Positions 32,016-42,087 are shown, numbered from the stretch's first letter. The stretch is DNA of 64,000 nt from Trichomonas tenax (GCA_023091735.1 JALKBU010000109.1:1-64000); one strand, 5' to 3'. Translations and numbers: made by a program. Notes: generated from the sequence alone by a model not told the origin.

Positions 32016-33257
32016 ATGTCAAGTGATAAGAAGCAAGTGAAATCTGTTGTTTTTGAGATCCATGGAATACAATGGTGGGTCAAACGAAAGGCAATAAACG
32101 ATTTCATCTCTCATTACGGAGACGTTTCTACATTAATCATCTCAACAAAAAAATCAAATTCTGATTCTTCTAATATTGTTTATTGCTTAATAAGAACGAA
32201 GCACGTTCCTGAAAAGGTTGCACACAAAATACATAAAAATCACAATTTCGGAGAAAATATCTATGTAAAAATTATTGATACGATTCCACCAAGCTTACAG
32301 CTTAAAAATCCTGTTGCTGAGGCTTTAAATGGACGCAGGGCCCCTTTTATGTTCGAAGATAGTCGTGTTCCTGTTCCATTAACTCCACAAGATTTTAATG
32401 ATGATGCTGTTCCATTTTACTTTGCAGGAGTAAAAGGAAAAACACGTAGAGAGCTTATGGAGAATAATGCAGTTCTTAAAGGACAACAAGAAAATATTTC
32501 AAATTCTGTACCGAAAACTACTGAAACAGTTGATGATTCTAAAGCAAAGGTCCAAGTGGCAGCACAGCCAGCGCCTGTTCAGCCGCCTGCTCTTCGTCCA
32601 CCATTGACCGATATTATTCCACCTGGAATCGGCCCAACAGGACCTCTTCCACCTCCAATTATTGTTCCTATTGCCCCTCCTTACGATATGAGGCCTCCTG
32701 GTGTCCCACCTCCACCACCACAATACCCATATCATCGTCCACCTTTCGATCCGAGAATACCACCTCCACCATCACGCTTGCCTCCAAGACCAATTCCACC
32801 ACCTGGATACGACCCGAGAATGCCTCCACCACAGTCACAGGCAAAGATAGATCCATACGCTAGACCAGAACAAGCTGAGAAACCTGAAGAAAAAGAAACT
32901 CAAGAAAAAATTGAAACTAAGGAACCAGAAGTTCGCCAAATGCCCCCACCACCACCTCCACCTCCCCCACTGCCTCAGCCACAGATGCCCATGCGTCAGC
33001 AGTATCCTCCAGAGAGACTTCCACCTCCAATGCGTCCACCTCCACCACCTCCTTATCCAAGAGATCATCGCGGACCTCCACCGCCCCATCCTTACATGGG
33101 ACGTGGTCCTCCACCTCCACCATATCCAAGAGATCATCGTGGACCACCTCCGCCACTTAATTACATGGGCCGCGGACCGCCACCACCACCCCCAATGAGA
33201 GATCCACGTGATCCAAGAGACCCAAGAAACTGGCCACCACAAGGTAGAAGATATTAA
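32016..33257 (+). CDS. Proline-rich protein with a divergent N-terminal RRM
   Basis: 413 residues. Residues about 9-95 fit an RNA-recognition motif: SVVFEIHGI as RNP2-like strand and NIVYCLIRT as RNP1-like strand. Residues about 190-413 are extremely proline-rich with short repeats (PPPPYPRDHRGPPPP occurs twice, alternating with YMGRGPPPPP) and end in Arg/Asp/Pro repeats. This composition is common in pre-mRNA-processing and poly(A) factors; polyproline could bind WW, SH3-like or profilin partners. Nuclear RNA role is inference. The start is backed by the Inr at 32005. Only 64 bp separate it from the next gene. A long minus-strand frame opposite the proline region is a shadow. Confidence 0.78.
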   Translation: MSSDKKQVKSVVFEIHGIQWWVKRKAINDFISHYGDVSTLIISTKKSNSDSSNIVYCLIRTKHVPEKVAHKIHKNHNFGENIYVKIIDTIPPSLQLKNPVAEALNGRRAPFMFEDSRVPVPLTPQDFNDDAVPFYFAGVKGKTRRELMENNAVLKGQQENISNSVPKTTETVDDSKAKVQVAAQPAPVQPPALRPPLTDIIPPGIGPTGPLPPPIIVPIAPPYDMRPPGVPPPPPQYPYHRPPFDPRIPPPPSRLPPRPIPPPGYDPRMPPPQSQAKIDPYARPEQAEKPEEKETQEKIETKEPEVRQMPPPPPPPPPLPQPQMPMRQQYPPERLPPPMRPPPPPPYPRDHRGPPPPHPYMGRGPPPPPYPRDHRGPPPPLNYMGRGPPPPPPMRDPRDPRDPRNWPPQGRRY

Positions 33258-33306
33258 GTTTTTATTTATTATATTAATGTTAATAAATGTATTGTTTTAA
33301 ATTTGT

Positions 33307-33311
33307 TCATT
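33307..33311 (+). promoter_or_regulatory. Inr (TCATT) of the ARM-like gene
   Basis: TCATT ten bases before the ATG at 33322, inside the 64-bp spacer to the upstream gene. Confidence 0.65.
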
Positions 33312-33321
33312 TTATTTTACA

Positions 33322-34692
33322 ATGGATTTGAAATTAGATGATGATTTTATCGAATTACAAAATCCCAGTAAAATAATAGCATTTGCGCCAAAGAAAGGTA
33401 AACTTAAGAAGAAAGATATCGAAAAATCTACAATTATCGCAGACGAAGACCTAATTTGGATAAATATTTCTCGAAGGATTGAAGAAAATAACATTGCTGA
33501 TACAGAAAACGAACTTTCGAAAGTAGTTCAATTGCTTAAGTCCGGGAATTTCAAATATAGTATATTTTTCGAGTCACAATTTATGATTCCTAAGCTTCTG
33601 ACAATATATATTCCAGTTACACCACTTGGTTTGACAACAGTTACTCTTTTCTATCTATTAATGCGTAATTTTCCACAAACGATTCCATTATTTTTAAATA
33701 ACTCAATAATCGAGTTTTTGCAAAGTAATTTGTTTGTAACACAATTAACAGATGAAGAGATTACTCAAATTCTAGGTATTTGTTACGAAATTGCGTTCTA
33801 TTCTTCTGATGCGAGAAATATGATCAATGCTATATTAAATTATGAGAGATTGTATGTGTTTCTCGCTGAGAACTCATCAAATAAGGAAATAGTATCATTG
33901 ACACTTAATTTAATCATTGAAATTTTAAGATATCAAGATGTTAATGATGAATTATTTTATAAATGCATGGAATTCTTTAAGTATTCCGAGTCAAAATTTA
34001 TCAATGACAGTTTGCTTGTGGATTTCGTTTGGGATATGCACAAATACTTATCATTTTGTCCTGAATTTGTTAAATATTATCAAGAAAATGATCCAAACCT
34101 AGAAAAACTACTTTCAAACGTTTCTCACACGAAAGTTAAAATAGTTGGAGATATTACTGTTATCATTTCAAATCTCGTTTACAATGAGTTTATTCCACCA
34201 AGACAAATTATTAATTATTTTCCTACATTTTTAAAGCCATGTAATCTTGAGTTCACGTTTAAACCAATCACTCATATGATAAAGGATTTAATTGATAATG
34301 GTTTCCTTCAACAAGGAGATGTAAATCTTACTTTCTTCATCAACAATGTTAATAATGGTCTTTATCAAACCAAGGCTTTATCATTTTCGATGATTTGCTA
34401 CATTCTCCATTTTTGGCCTGATTTAATTTATCAAGCTCTCGAAGCTGATGTTATAGATGCAATAATTAATATTATTAGTGATGGAAATTCACCGAACATT
34501 GTTACTGAAGCCATAAACTTATTGAATTTGATAATTCAAACGCATCAAAAGTTTTCACAGACCAATGCTGTTCTTGATGAATTTATTGCGAGAGATGGAA
34601 TGGATTTTCTTGAAGAATTGATAAACAATGTTGATGAGAATACTTCACAGCTCATTCAAGAATTCATTGGAAAATATACTCAAAGTGGGTGA
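33322..34692 (+). CDS. Armadillo/HEAT-like helical repeat protein (importin-alpha-like)
   Basis: 456 residues. A basic patch near the start (APKKGKLKKKD) is followed by leucine/isoleucine/asparagine-rich helical repeats from about residue 70 to the end, for example TLFYLLMRNFPQTIPLFLNN, VSLTLNLIIEILRYQD and AINLLNLIIQTHQKF. This fits an alpha-solenoid. The family resembles divergent trichomonad importin-alpha-type ARM proteins but I see no clear NLS-binding W-x-x-x-N ladder, so a transport role is unproven. Start supported by the Inr at 33307. Intact, TGA stop. Confidence 0.7.
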   Translation: MDLKLDDDFIELQNPSKIIAFAPKKGKLKKKDIEKSTIIADEDLIWINISRRIEENNIADTENELSKVVQLLKSGNFKYSIFFESQFMIPKLLTIYIPVTPLGLTTVTLFYLLMRNFPQTIPLFLNNSIIEFLQSNLFVTQLTDEEITQILGICYEIAFYSSDARNMINAILNYERLYVFLAENSSNKEIVSLTLNLIIEILRYQDVNDELFYKCMEFFKYSESKFINDSLLVDFVWDMHKYLSFCPEFVKYYQENDPNLEKLLSNVSHTKVKIVGDITVIISNLVYNEFIPPRQIINYFPTFLKPCNLEFTFKPITHMIKDLIDNGFLQQGDVNLTFFINNVNNGLYQTKALSFSMICYILHFWPDLIYQALEADVIDAIINIISDGNSPNIVTEAINLLNLIIQTHQKFSQTNAVLDEFIARDGMDFLEELINNVDENTSQLIQEFIGKYTQSG

Positions 34693-35446
34693 AGGAACTC
34701 TGTTTTTCAAGAATTCTATTTGAATTTTTAAGCCTTTTATATGCTGTGTAAGGACATCATTTATTAATTCTAACGTACAAATCAAATTTGTAAGATATAT
34801 TAGATTAATTGATGTGACATGATGATATTCATATAAATATAATTAAAGTTTTGCTATTTATATTCAAATTATATGAATATCTTGCTATATTCAAATCCAT
34901 TAACTTTTTCAAGCTTGAACACAGTTGATTTCATGAAAGTGAGCCCTAGTGATGTTGAGTGAATATCTTCCTTGCAAGAAGAGATTTTATTAAGGGATAC
35001 TCGTATGGATGCCTAGATTATAATAAAAAGGGAACAACTGTATTTGCATGATCTTTCTATGATCTAGTTAAATGCATGCAGAATCAAATATGAGAGAAAA
35101 CATGTTTATAAATATAAAATTTGTTCAATCCGTGTAAGTGGAGCATATCCATTCATTATCATTGACTGCCGAGAAATTAACTAGATTTGCAAAAATTTAC
35201 GAATAATTTGTCATGTAAAATGTCAGAAGTCAAAAGACTTATATAGTATTTAGAATGCATTCTCTTTCCCATATCATAGCTCGGAAGCGAATAACGTATT
35301 TGTATGGCAAAGAACTGAAGAAGACAAAAATTTGAAAATCCAAAATATTAAATGATTTTCTTGTTTTGTTGATAGATTTAATATCAGTGAATAATAGGCA
35401 TATTAGAACTAATGTTGTTTTGAACCAAAAACGAGTATTTGGTCAA
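34693..35446. other. Intergenic, nothing recognised
   Basis: AT-rich region upstream of the L37 promoter. Confidence 0.45.
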
Positions 35447-35454
35447 GGACGATA
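35447..35454 (+). promoter_or_regulatory. M3-type core promoter motif (GGACGATA) of L37
   Basis: Matches the T. vaginalis M3 element as I recall it, (A/G/C)(A/G)ACGATA. It lies 20 nt upstream of the M5 motif. Confidence 0.55.
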
Positions 35455-35474
35455 AAAGCAGCGGTTTTGGTCTG

Positions 35475-35479
35475 CCTTT
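35475..35479 (+). promoter_or_regulatory. M5-type start-site motif (CCTTT) of L37
   Basis: CCTTT five bases upstream of the ATG at 35485, replacing the Inr that most neighbours use. Confidence 0.55.
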
Positions 35480-35484
35480 CTAGA

Positions 35485-35730
35485 ATGGGTGCTGGTACTC
35501 CATCATTCGGTCCAAGACACAACAAGTCACACACAATCTGCCGCCGCTGTGGCAACCGCTGCTTCCACATTCAGAAGGGCAAGTGCGCCAAGTGCGGATA
35601 CCCAGATGCTACAATGCGCCACTACGACTGGGAAAAGAAGGCTCACCGCAAGCGCTCTCAGGGCTCCGGCGAAATGCGCCACCTCAAGGTTACATTCGCT
35701 AAGCTCCAGCGTGCTTATGCTCCAAAATAA
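35485..35730 (+). CDS. 60S ribosomal protein L37 (eL37)
   Basis: 81 residues. Starts [17 protein letters not shown], the eL37 signature, with a zinc ribbon (Cys 19, 22, 34, 37: CRRCG and CAKCG) and the conserved [20 protein letters not shown] block. It binds 23S-like rRNA in the large subunit. The in-frame TTG upstream is rejected: the ATG at 35485 matches the family start and stands five bases after CCTTT. The C-terminus is shorter than in yeast or animals. Strong GC-rich codon bias fits very high expression. The stop TAA is part of TAAAA, a poly(A) signal. Confidence 0.97.
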   Translation: MGAGTPSFGPRHNKSHTICRRCGNRCFHIQKGKCAKCGYPDATMRHYDWEKKAHRKRSQGSGEMRHLKVTFAKLQRAYAPK

Positions 35731-36119
35731 AAGTCTCGATATAAATACGTCTTTATACAAACGAAATCAAACAATCAGCATATTTCGACAACCAATCTGA
35801 AATGATTTTCTTTGATAATACGAAATTTCTCTTGATTTTTCTTGAGATATTTTGTATTTTATTTTTGTTAACGGTTTTGTCTTGAGGAATTGCGAACAAT
35901 GTTGCCAATTGATATGCTGATCTGTGTGTTTAGTTTTTGTACTCTGATTTCTTAATTTTTATTTCGATATTTTCGTTTTTTATCCATTCTTCATGAGATG
36001 GATTCGACGCATTGCAGACAATTTCCTCTGTAATAAGTTTTGTGTTCTGATTTCATATAGAATCACGAAGAAATGAGATGAAATATTTTTGACATGTAAA
36101 TAATTTATTTGCCAAATAT
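35731..36119. other. Intergenic, nothing recognised
   Basis: T-rich spacer after L37; no frame or motif called. Confidence 0.45.
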
Positions 36120-36944
36120 ATGAATGAATTCCAGGATATTGCATGTAAAATGATATTTGACATCTTGAATCATCGTCCGATTTCACGGATATTCTGGGAA
36201 GCAACTGATGGTCTTAGTAATAGTTCGATCGAAAAACCAATTTCGCTAAAATTAATTTCGCAAAAGTTAGAAAGTCACATTTATAAATCTCCAACAGAAT
36301 TTTACAACGATGTAGAAACTATGCTATCTAATGCTAAGCAATGGGATAGCAAATTATCAGTAAAACCAGCAGCAGCAGATTTATTATATCAAGATTTTCA
36401 AAAAGCATATGCTGCTTACAATCCATTCGATATACCTTTATCAGTTAAATTCAGAATGAACTTGAATGATGTTTCCAAAATTATGAAAGCAAATGTTTTC
36501 TTGAATTCAGACGATTCAGATATACCAACAGAACCTATTAATTACGTTATTAATCATCCCATAACTAATCCTGAGTCAATAGAGATTGTCGACATTTTAA
36601 AATTGCTTGAGTTATTAAAATCAACAGAACATATGCTCAAAGTATTAAGATTTATCTACAGAAAGCAACCAGATGCAGTAATTATCGAAAATGGAATCAC
36701 ATTGTTATATGAAAACTTGCAAAAACAGAATTATAAAGAAATATACGATTACACAATGAACCAATTAATGTTAATGGCATCCACAAAGAAACAAAAGCAA
36801 AATACATTGACTGCGAGTTTATATGAAGAAAAGTACTTTGTTAACAAACAAATATTACAAGAAAGGAACAGAGAGATGCAAATACAAAATGAGAACAAAG
36901 CTGTCCATGAAAATACAGAAAAGAAAACGGAAAATCCAACTTAA
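36120..36944 (+). CDS. Divergent bromodomain protein, 274 residues
   Basis: Residues about 8-97 resemble a bromodomain: KPISLKLISQKLESHIYKSP and TEFYNDVETMLSNAKQWD match the P-x-x-L-x-x-I-x-x-K-L...Y-x-S...F-x-x-D-V...N pattern. At the acetyl-lysine-binding position of the NCxxYN motif the protein has NAKQWD, so the key Asn is not kept and binding may be altered. The C-terminus is helical and ends E/K/N-rich. Bromodomain proteins read acetylated histones; function here is inference. No Inr is obvious next to the ATG. Confidence 0.65.
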   Translation: MNEFQDIACKMIFDILNHRPISRIFWEATDGLSNSSIEKPISLKLISQKLESHIYKSPTEFYNDVETMLSNAKQWDSKLSVKPAAADLLYQDFQKAYAAYNPFDIPLSVKFRMNLNDVSKIMKANVFLNSDDSDIPTEPINYVINHPITNPESIEIVDILKLLELLKSTEHMLKVLRFIYRKQPDAVIIENGITLLYENLQKQNYKEIYDYTMNQLMLMASTKKQKQNTLTASLYEEKYFVNKQILQERNREMQIQNENKAVHENTEKKTENPT

Positions 36945-37178
36945 TATTTCGAATATATTCTTTTTGTCATTAGTACAATATTCAAGAATATTTTTAACGC
37001 GAAAATATTTTGTTTGGAATCACTTGTATTAGATTATCAAGTTTGATATTTTAATTCAACAATTTCTCCATGAATTCAATCGATCTGATTGATTCGTTTT
37101 ATTACGTATTTTATTGTTTGTAAATATTACCTATTTCAATCCATCATTTTTTATATAACAAACAAACATATAAATAAA

Positions 37179-38453
37179 TTACAGTCTTTGCGGTGCATCA
37201 CCCAACTGATTAATGACCTTCTTCTTGACAATGGATGACATTGCTTTCTTGACTGCTTTCATTTCAGCATCATCAGCTTTATGACGAGATAAAACAAGTG
37301 TTGTATTCTTTGATTCAACATTATTCTCCTTAGGAGCACCTCCAAGGATAGGAAGTTTAGTTGATTGCGAATTAATCTTCTTATCAATCTGCATCAAGTA
37401 TTGTTTCAACATATTTTGTTCATCGATATGTTCTTGAATTGTTCTTTCCAACTCTTTATTTCTTTTAACTTGACTCTCATACCTCATTTTATCATTGTTT
37501 CTCTCACTCTCTATATAGGCTCTCAGTTCTGTGTTAACACGCTTTGCGTTCTCGAGTTCTTGCCGGTCTAAAGCTTTCATGTGCTTCTTTATGTGTTCTT
37601 TACCTGTTTTGATTTCTTCTATAACGTGTTGATACTCTTTGTATGTGTTCTCGTAGTTTTGGGATTCCATGTCGTATCTTTTCGCAAGCATCGTGATTTC
37701 TCGCTGAAGAATTGAATCTTCGACTTTTGTGTCTGATGTGGCTCTTGGCGGTGGCTTATTTAACTTCTTTTCGAATTTCTTGTTAACTTGTTCCGCTTCA
37801 AGTTTAAATTCACGTGTTTCTTGATGTACTTTTTTAAACTCTTGTTTAAAGTTTTCGTTATCTTGTTGAGCATAAGAATCAATTTGAGATTTTTGATCAT
37901 TCAATTGTTCTACCATTGTTTGAAGAGATTGTCTTTCTTTTTCATTGATTTGATACAATCTTTTGAGATGTTGCGTGTTTTGAATAACTTCTTCCTTTCG
38001 TTTACGTACAGCAAGAAATTCATCGCGAATTGCAATAAGTCTATTTGTAACATCTTCAGCGTATTTTGCAAAATCTGTTGTAAATTGTTCTTGTAACGAA
38101 TTGTGCTGATTGATAATTGCATTTATGCATGCAGTAAGGAATTTTATGTATTCCATATGTGTAATGAAGGCCATTTTCGAAGCTTGTTCGGGAGTAAAAA
38201 ATTTTTGATCAGCAACAGCTTCGAAATTTCTAATCAAATCATGCATATCAGATAGAGCTTGTGAAAATTCAGCACATTTTTCTGATAAAGCACGAATTTG
38301 TGCATCTTTTTCCGCTATATCTCTCTTCATCAAATCATTTTCTGCTTTTTGGTGAGCAATTTCCGAATGCTGTTGTGTCCTGAACTTCCTCGTCGATGTT
38401 TTGAGAACAGGATCAAGCCCCCACATTGGAGGCCCGAAGATATCCTCAGACAT
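37179..38453 (-). CDS. Coiled-coil protein, 424 residues
   Basis: Starts MSEDIFGPPMWGLDPVLKTS. From about residue 25 to 360 it is nearly continuous coiled coil, with one break around 235-245 (KLNKPPPRATSDTK). The C-terminus is basic (SSIVKKKVINQLGDAPQRL). No membrane segment, no Cys cluster. The overall look is of a flagellar or axonemal coiled-coil protein, since trichomonads have many, but no specific family signature is visible. No Inr right before the ATG. Confidence 0.75.
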   Translation of the reverse strand: MSEDIFGPPMWGLDPVLKTSTRKFRTQQHSEIAHQKAENDLMKRDIAEKDAQIRALSEKCAEFSQALSDMHDLIRNFEAVADQKFFTPEQASKMAFITHMEYIKFLTACINAIINQHNSLQEQFTTDFAKYAEDVTNRLIAIRDEFLAVRKRKEEVIQNTQHLKRLYQINEKERQSLQTMVEQLNDQKSQIDSYAQQDNENFKQEFKKVHQETREFKLEAEQVNKKFEKKLNKPPPRATSDTKVEDSILQREITMLAKRYDMESQNYENTYKEYQHVIEEIKTGKEHIKKHMKALDRQELENAKRVNTELRAYIESERNNDKMRYESQVKRNKELERTIQEHIDEQNMLKQYLMQIDKKINSQSTKLPILGGAPKENNVESKNTTLVLSRHKADDAEMKAVKKAMSSIVKKKVINQLGDAPQRL

Positions 38454-39435
38454 TGACGAATAACGTGTTTATAAAAAGTGTCATTATTAATTTTCCTTTT
38501 CCTTCGTTTTTCTCACTAATTCATTCACAAACATTTAACTTATTCATAACCAAGGATTTAACTACAATGAATTCTATACTACCAATCAATTGTTTTTCTT
38601 ATAGCAAAGATATTTAATATTCACTTTTTATATATCTTTTTTGACCCAAATATCATCATAAGAACATAATAACCTATCCACAAAATACATTGTCCTTTAA
38701 CCAGAAGCATTACTATTTTCTCTAATCAAATTTATCCTAATTATAATCTATTTTGTGACGGCTGAAAGATAAGATATTATTCACACTGAGAAATATAGTA
38801 AATCAAGCATATTTAAATACATTCTGATCGTTAATTTTTTTTTGATGTTCTAAATATGATCATCTAATATTTGCTAAGCATACCCCAATTAGCTGCTGAA
38901 CTGAGTATTTATATACTCAGTCTTTGAAAGTGTTTGATTTTTTAATTTCGAAATTAAAATGAGATTTATAACCTCTAATAATAAGAAACATCATCAAAAG
39001 TCTGTTATCATGAAATAAGAATGCGCACAGAGTCCTCATTCTTATTACTTCGTTTTTGATATTGCTATAGTTCGTGTTTTCAGTTTCAAAACTTTGAAAT
39101 TCTATATTAAAGCGTTTAAAAAAAATCAAATCAAAACCATAACTAAGGTTTCAGCAGAATTGAGATAAAATTTAAGCAAAACAATTATTTGACATCTATA
39201 GTATACATAAACCCTAAATACGAAGAATCACAAATAAATTTACAACTTTTGTTAGCTGTAAACTACTTGTTATTTTGATGATGGAAATATCACTTTCAGA
39301 TCCTGCAGAAGTCAATGTTAAGTTCGGTGGTGATTTTATCGAGTTTCCAAGATATTGGAAAAAGTGATGGTCATTTTTTGAGAGATTTACAAAATACGTT
39401 GTAAGACTTTTAACGTATTATTTAATCTAAAAAAG
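38454..39435. other. Intergenic, possible tiny remnant
   Basis: Nearly 1 kb without a convincing gene. A 28-codon frame (39281-39367) reads SLSDPAEVNVKFGGDFIEF and looks protein-like but has no context; it may be a gene fragment. Confidence 0.35.
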
Positions 39436-40305
39436 ATGGGAAACATCCTCTCCTGCTTGAAGGGCAACCAGATCGTTACACTCCTTGCTAGAACACTCAT
39501 GAACAAGCTCGGCATGAACTTCTCACTCGACGACTGGAACAACGCTCGTCTTGAAGGTGATGTCCAAACACATCTCGAAAATGCCAAGACAATCGGTACC
39601 GATCTCTCCAAGGCATCAAAGTCGAGCATCTCCAACCTCGACAAGGCCGTTTTCATCTGCATCAACACTTATGTTCGTGAAGATATCACACTCGGTGTCG
39701 GCCCAATGAACGATGGCATTAACGTCGCCGAAGCTATGGCCGCCAAGAAGTGGCCAATCTACTTCCTCCACAACCCAACACAGGCCCAGTATCTTGAGTG
39801 GCTGGGTGTCTTCCTCGCTAACACAAAGACTGAGCTCATCACATACTACACTGGCCACGGCACACAGGTTGATGGTTCCGATGCCGCTGAGAACGATGCA
39901 AAGAACGAGGCCTACGTTTTCGAAAACAACTCTCAGGTTGAGTGCCTTCCAGATGACACACTCCAGAAGCACTTAGTCCAGTTCAAGACAAATCCAAACC
40001 TTAAGGTTATCCTTCTTTCCGACTGCTGCCACTCCGGCACAATCTGGGATCTCAACAAGGAGAACTCACCAGCGAACTGCATCTCCATCTCTGCTGCCCA
40101 GGATAAACAGACAGCCAAGCAGACTCAGGTCGATGGCACAGAACAGGGAATCTTCACTTACTACTTGTTCAAGTTCCTTGAGCAGAACCCAACAGCTACA
40201 CCAAACTGGCTCGGTGAGCAGATGATCCCATACCTCCAGAAGTTCCAACAAAACTACACTGTCCAGACATCAACACAATCTTTGCTTGACACAGCATTAC
40301 TCTAA
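39436..40305 (+). CDS. Metacaspase (clan CD, family C14), lipid-anchor signature
   Basis: 289 residues. The p20-like core contains the catalytic His in ITYYTGHGTQ (His141) and catalytic Cys in LLSDCCHSGT (Cys198). Metacaspases are calcium-dependent, Arg/Lys-specific cysteine proteases implicated in stress and cell death. The N-terminus MGNILSC carries Gly2 for myristoylation and Cys7 for palmitoylation, so membrane association is likely. There is no prodomain with zinc finger or proline repeats, so it is type I without prodomain or similar. Strong GC-rich codon usage like L37 suggests high expression. No Inr or CCTTT is seen immediately before the ATG. Its homologue at 11359-12066 has lost both catalytic residues. 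Confidence 0.92.
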   Translation: MGNILSCLKGNQIVTLLARTLMNKLGMNFSLDDWNNARLEGDVQTHLENAKTIGTDLSKASKSSISNLDKAVFICINTYVREDITLGVGPMNDGINVAEAMAAKKWPIYFLHNPTQAQYLEWLGVFLANTKTELITYYTGHGTQVDGSDAAENDAKNEAYVFENNSQVECLPDDTLQKHLVQFKTNPNLKVILLSDCCHSGTIWDLNKENSPANCISISAAQDKQTAKQTQVDGTEQGIFTYYLFKFLEQNPTATPNWLGEQMIPYLQKFQQNYTVQTSTQSLLDTALL

Positions 40306-40754
40306 AAATCGATTGTATTTTGAACATTATTAAAATACGCTGAATTTTTTTATTAATTTTATTTATTCACATTGTTTTTTTTATTTTAATTGGGTGAAAT
40401 TAACAAAACAATGTGAGTTCTCTAGGCCGATTCTATTAACACATTCCTATTAGAATAAACAAAGAAATATTTAGATGATAAAAAAAAGTAACAAACAATT
40501 ATATAAAGTCCTTCAAGTCAGCAGATAAATTAATTCAGCCATATGATTTTTAATGATTATACATATAAAGTTGATAATAAATTTATGAAATAGGATTTCA
40601 GATAATTTTGATAGTGGGCAGGAAAGTACAACGACATTGAATGAAAGAAAAATCGAGGAGCTAATAAGTAATAGGAGAAAAAGACAAATTTAAATTTGTT
40701 CTAATAATTTTTTTTGATTATCAATTTGATATGGAATATAATTTCCTGAAATCT
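40306..40754. other. Intergenic, nothing recognised
   Basis: Spacer between two convergent genes; starts with a TAAAAA poly(A)-type signal. Confidence 0.45.
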
Positions 40755-41048
40755 TCACTTGGCTGGCTGCTGATTGATTCTATAATATTGGACAATCAAA
40801 TATCTGTTTTGCAAAGTATAGCCATTGAGCCCATCTTTTGCAGCTTGTGCATCTAATATATTATCAAAGACAACAAAAGCATGACCAGTGGTTGATGGCG
40901 TGCAGCCGATTCTGATTTGGAAAATAGAACCATACCTAGAAAACAATTCATAGACATCTTTGCCATCGAATCCGAACGGAATGTTTCTGACGTAAAGAAT
41001 CCTGTTGGCATTCTTTGTTAATGTAATTGGTCGCGAAGTGGCTTCCAT
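40755..41048 (-). CDS. SF3B6: Splicing factor SF3B6 (p14, SF3b 14 kDa)
   Basis: 97 residues: one RRM with RNP2 ILYVRN (17-22) and RNP1 GHAFVVFD (55-62), and the p14-specific flanks ITLTKNANRILYVRNIPFGF and LNGYTLQNRYLIVQYY. In other eukaryotes p14 contacts the branch-point adenosine as part of the U2 snRNP SF3b complex. The start is ATG 41048, not the upstream TTG: the Inr TCATA (41058-41062) lies nine bases upstream of it, and it gives the family's short N-terminus. It is divergent from the LRR gene, with a short shared spacer. Confidence 0.9.
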   Translation of the reverse strand: MEATSRPITLTKNANRILYVRNIPFGFDGKDVYELFSRYGSIFQIRIGCTPSTTGHAFVVFDNILDAQAAKDGLNGYTLQNRYLIVQYYRINQQPAK

Positions 41049-41057
41049 TGAAGAAAT

Positions 41058-41062
41058 TATGA
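41058..41062 (-). promoter_or_regulatory. Inr (TCATA) of SF3B6
   Basis: TCATA on the minus strand, nine bases before the ATG. Confidence 0.6.
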
Positions 41063-41253
41063 CATATTTTTTGTCACTTAATTTTGACAATTTGTCGATT
41101 TACACGAATATTTGACAATTTGGTATTTACATTTTCATTTTGACTGTCATAAAAGTGGCAATTTGTTTGATATCGAGTTTACCAATTACGCAATCAATAA
41201 ATTTTGCACGACAATCACGCAAGAACGTGTTTGTCTTCAGTGAAACTCTTACA

Positions 41254-41934
41254 ATGTCATACTATCAATTGCTTCTTTCCGTAATACAGAACAATAAAAA
41301 TAGATGTCGATTGTGTTTTAACGATTGTCAGTTAACTGAAGATACAATGAATGTTTTGGATAAATTATTTCAACAAGATATCGATTTTGATGCATTAATA
41401 TTTAATAATGTTTTGTTTTCAAATATATCTGACGCTTTTAAAATACTTGCAAAAGCAAAAGGATTAGCAATACTATCATTTCACAACAGTCATTTAGTTG
41501 AACTTGATTCTAAGATGTTTACAGAAACATTAAAATCATTTCCATATTTAACTTCTTTATCGATGAGTTCTGAGCGTTGTGGTGCAAACTTTTTCAATGA
41601 AATATGTATTGCATTATCAAATCATCAATATTTGAAAGATTTTCAATGGAGTGATTCAACTATTGGCGATGATGCATGTTTTGCGACATTTTTCAGATCC
41701 TGTCCAAATTTTCACAACATTAACTTTGCGCAGATAGGTTTAAGTAACGAGTGGATCAAAACACTTGAAATTCTGCTTGATGAGAATTGGAAAATTGAAG
41801 TTTTAAATTGCAATCATGTATATGGACCTTTGAGAGCTAAATCTGAAAGAAATGCAGAACGTGCAAAAATGAAATTAACATCTCCATCATTCAACATGTT
41901 TAATCTCCTCGAAAATGTTACAAAAGATACTTAA
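41254..41934 (+). CDS. Leucine-rich-repeat-like protein, probably truncated
   Basis: About 226 residues from ATG 41254. The text shows irregular LRRs of the ribonuclease-inhibitor/CARMIL kind (LCFNDCQLTEDTMNVLDKLF, ALIFNNVLF, LSFHNSHLVELDS, YLKDFQWSDSTIGDDACF). The same frame is open upstream to about 41116, and the part before the ATG (FARQSRKNVFVFSETLT) also looks like an LRR, so the true protein may once have been longer. An Inr-like TCATT (41135-41139) has no ATG until 41254. It could be the surviving 3' part of a CARMIL-like gene or use a 115-nt leader. Function unknown. Confidence 0.5.
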   Translation: MSYYQLLLSVIQNNKNRCRLCFNDCQLTEDTMNVLDKLFQQDIDFDALIFNNVLFSNISDAFKILAKAKGLAILSFHNSHLVELDSKMFTETLKSFPYLTSLSMSSERCGANFFNEICIALSNHQYLKDFQWSDSTIGDDACFATFFRSCPNFHNINFAQIGLSNEWIKTLEILLDENWKIEVLNCNHVYGPLRAKSERNAERAKMKLTSPSFNMFNLLENVTKDT

Positions 41935-42087
41935 ATAACAGATTAATCTTTATACTACTGTATGAATTGCTGATTCAACAAAGAATTCTAAAATTATCAA
42001 GTGATCTAATTTTCAACTGTAGTGAAAAAAAATTCACGAATATAATATATGAATAGTAATTATATAGTTTAGAAATATTAAATCAGA

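Noticed and set aside
32835..33242. 135-codon minus-strand frame opposite the proline-rich gene
   Set aside because: Trp/Arg-rich product is the mirror of proline codons; it is a shadow.
35467..35484. Six-codon upstream extension of L37
   Set aside because: Starts at TTG and contains the CCTTT motif; the family starts at the ATG at 35485.
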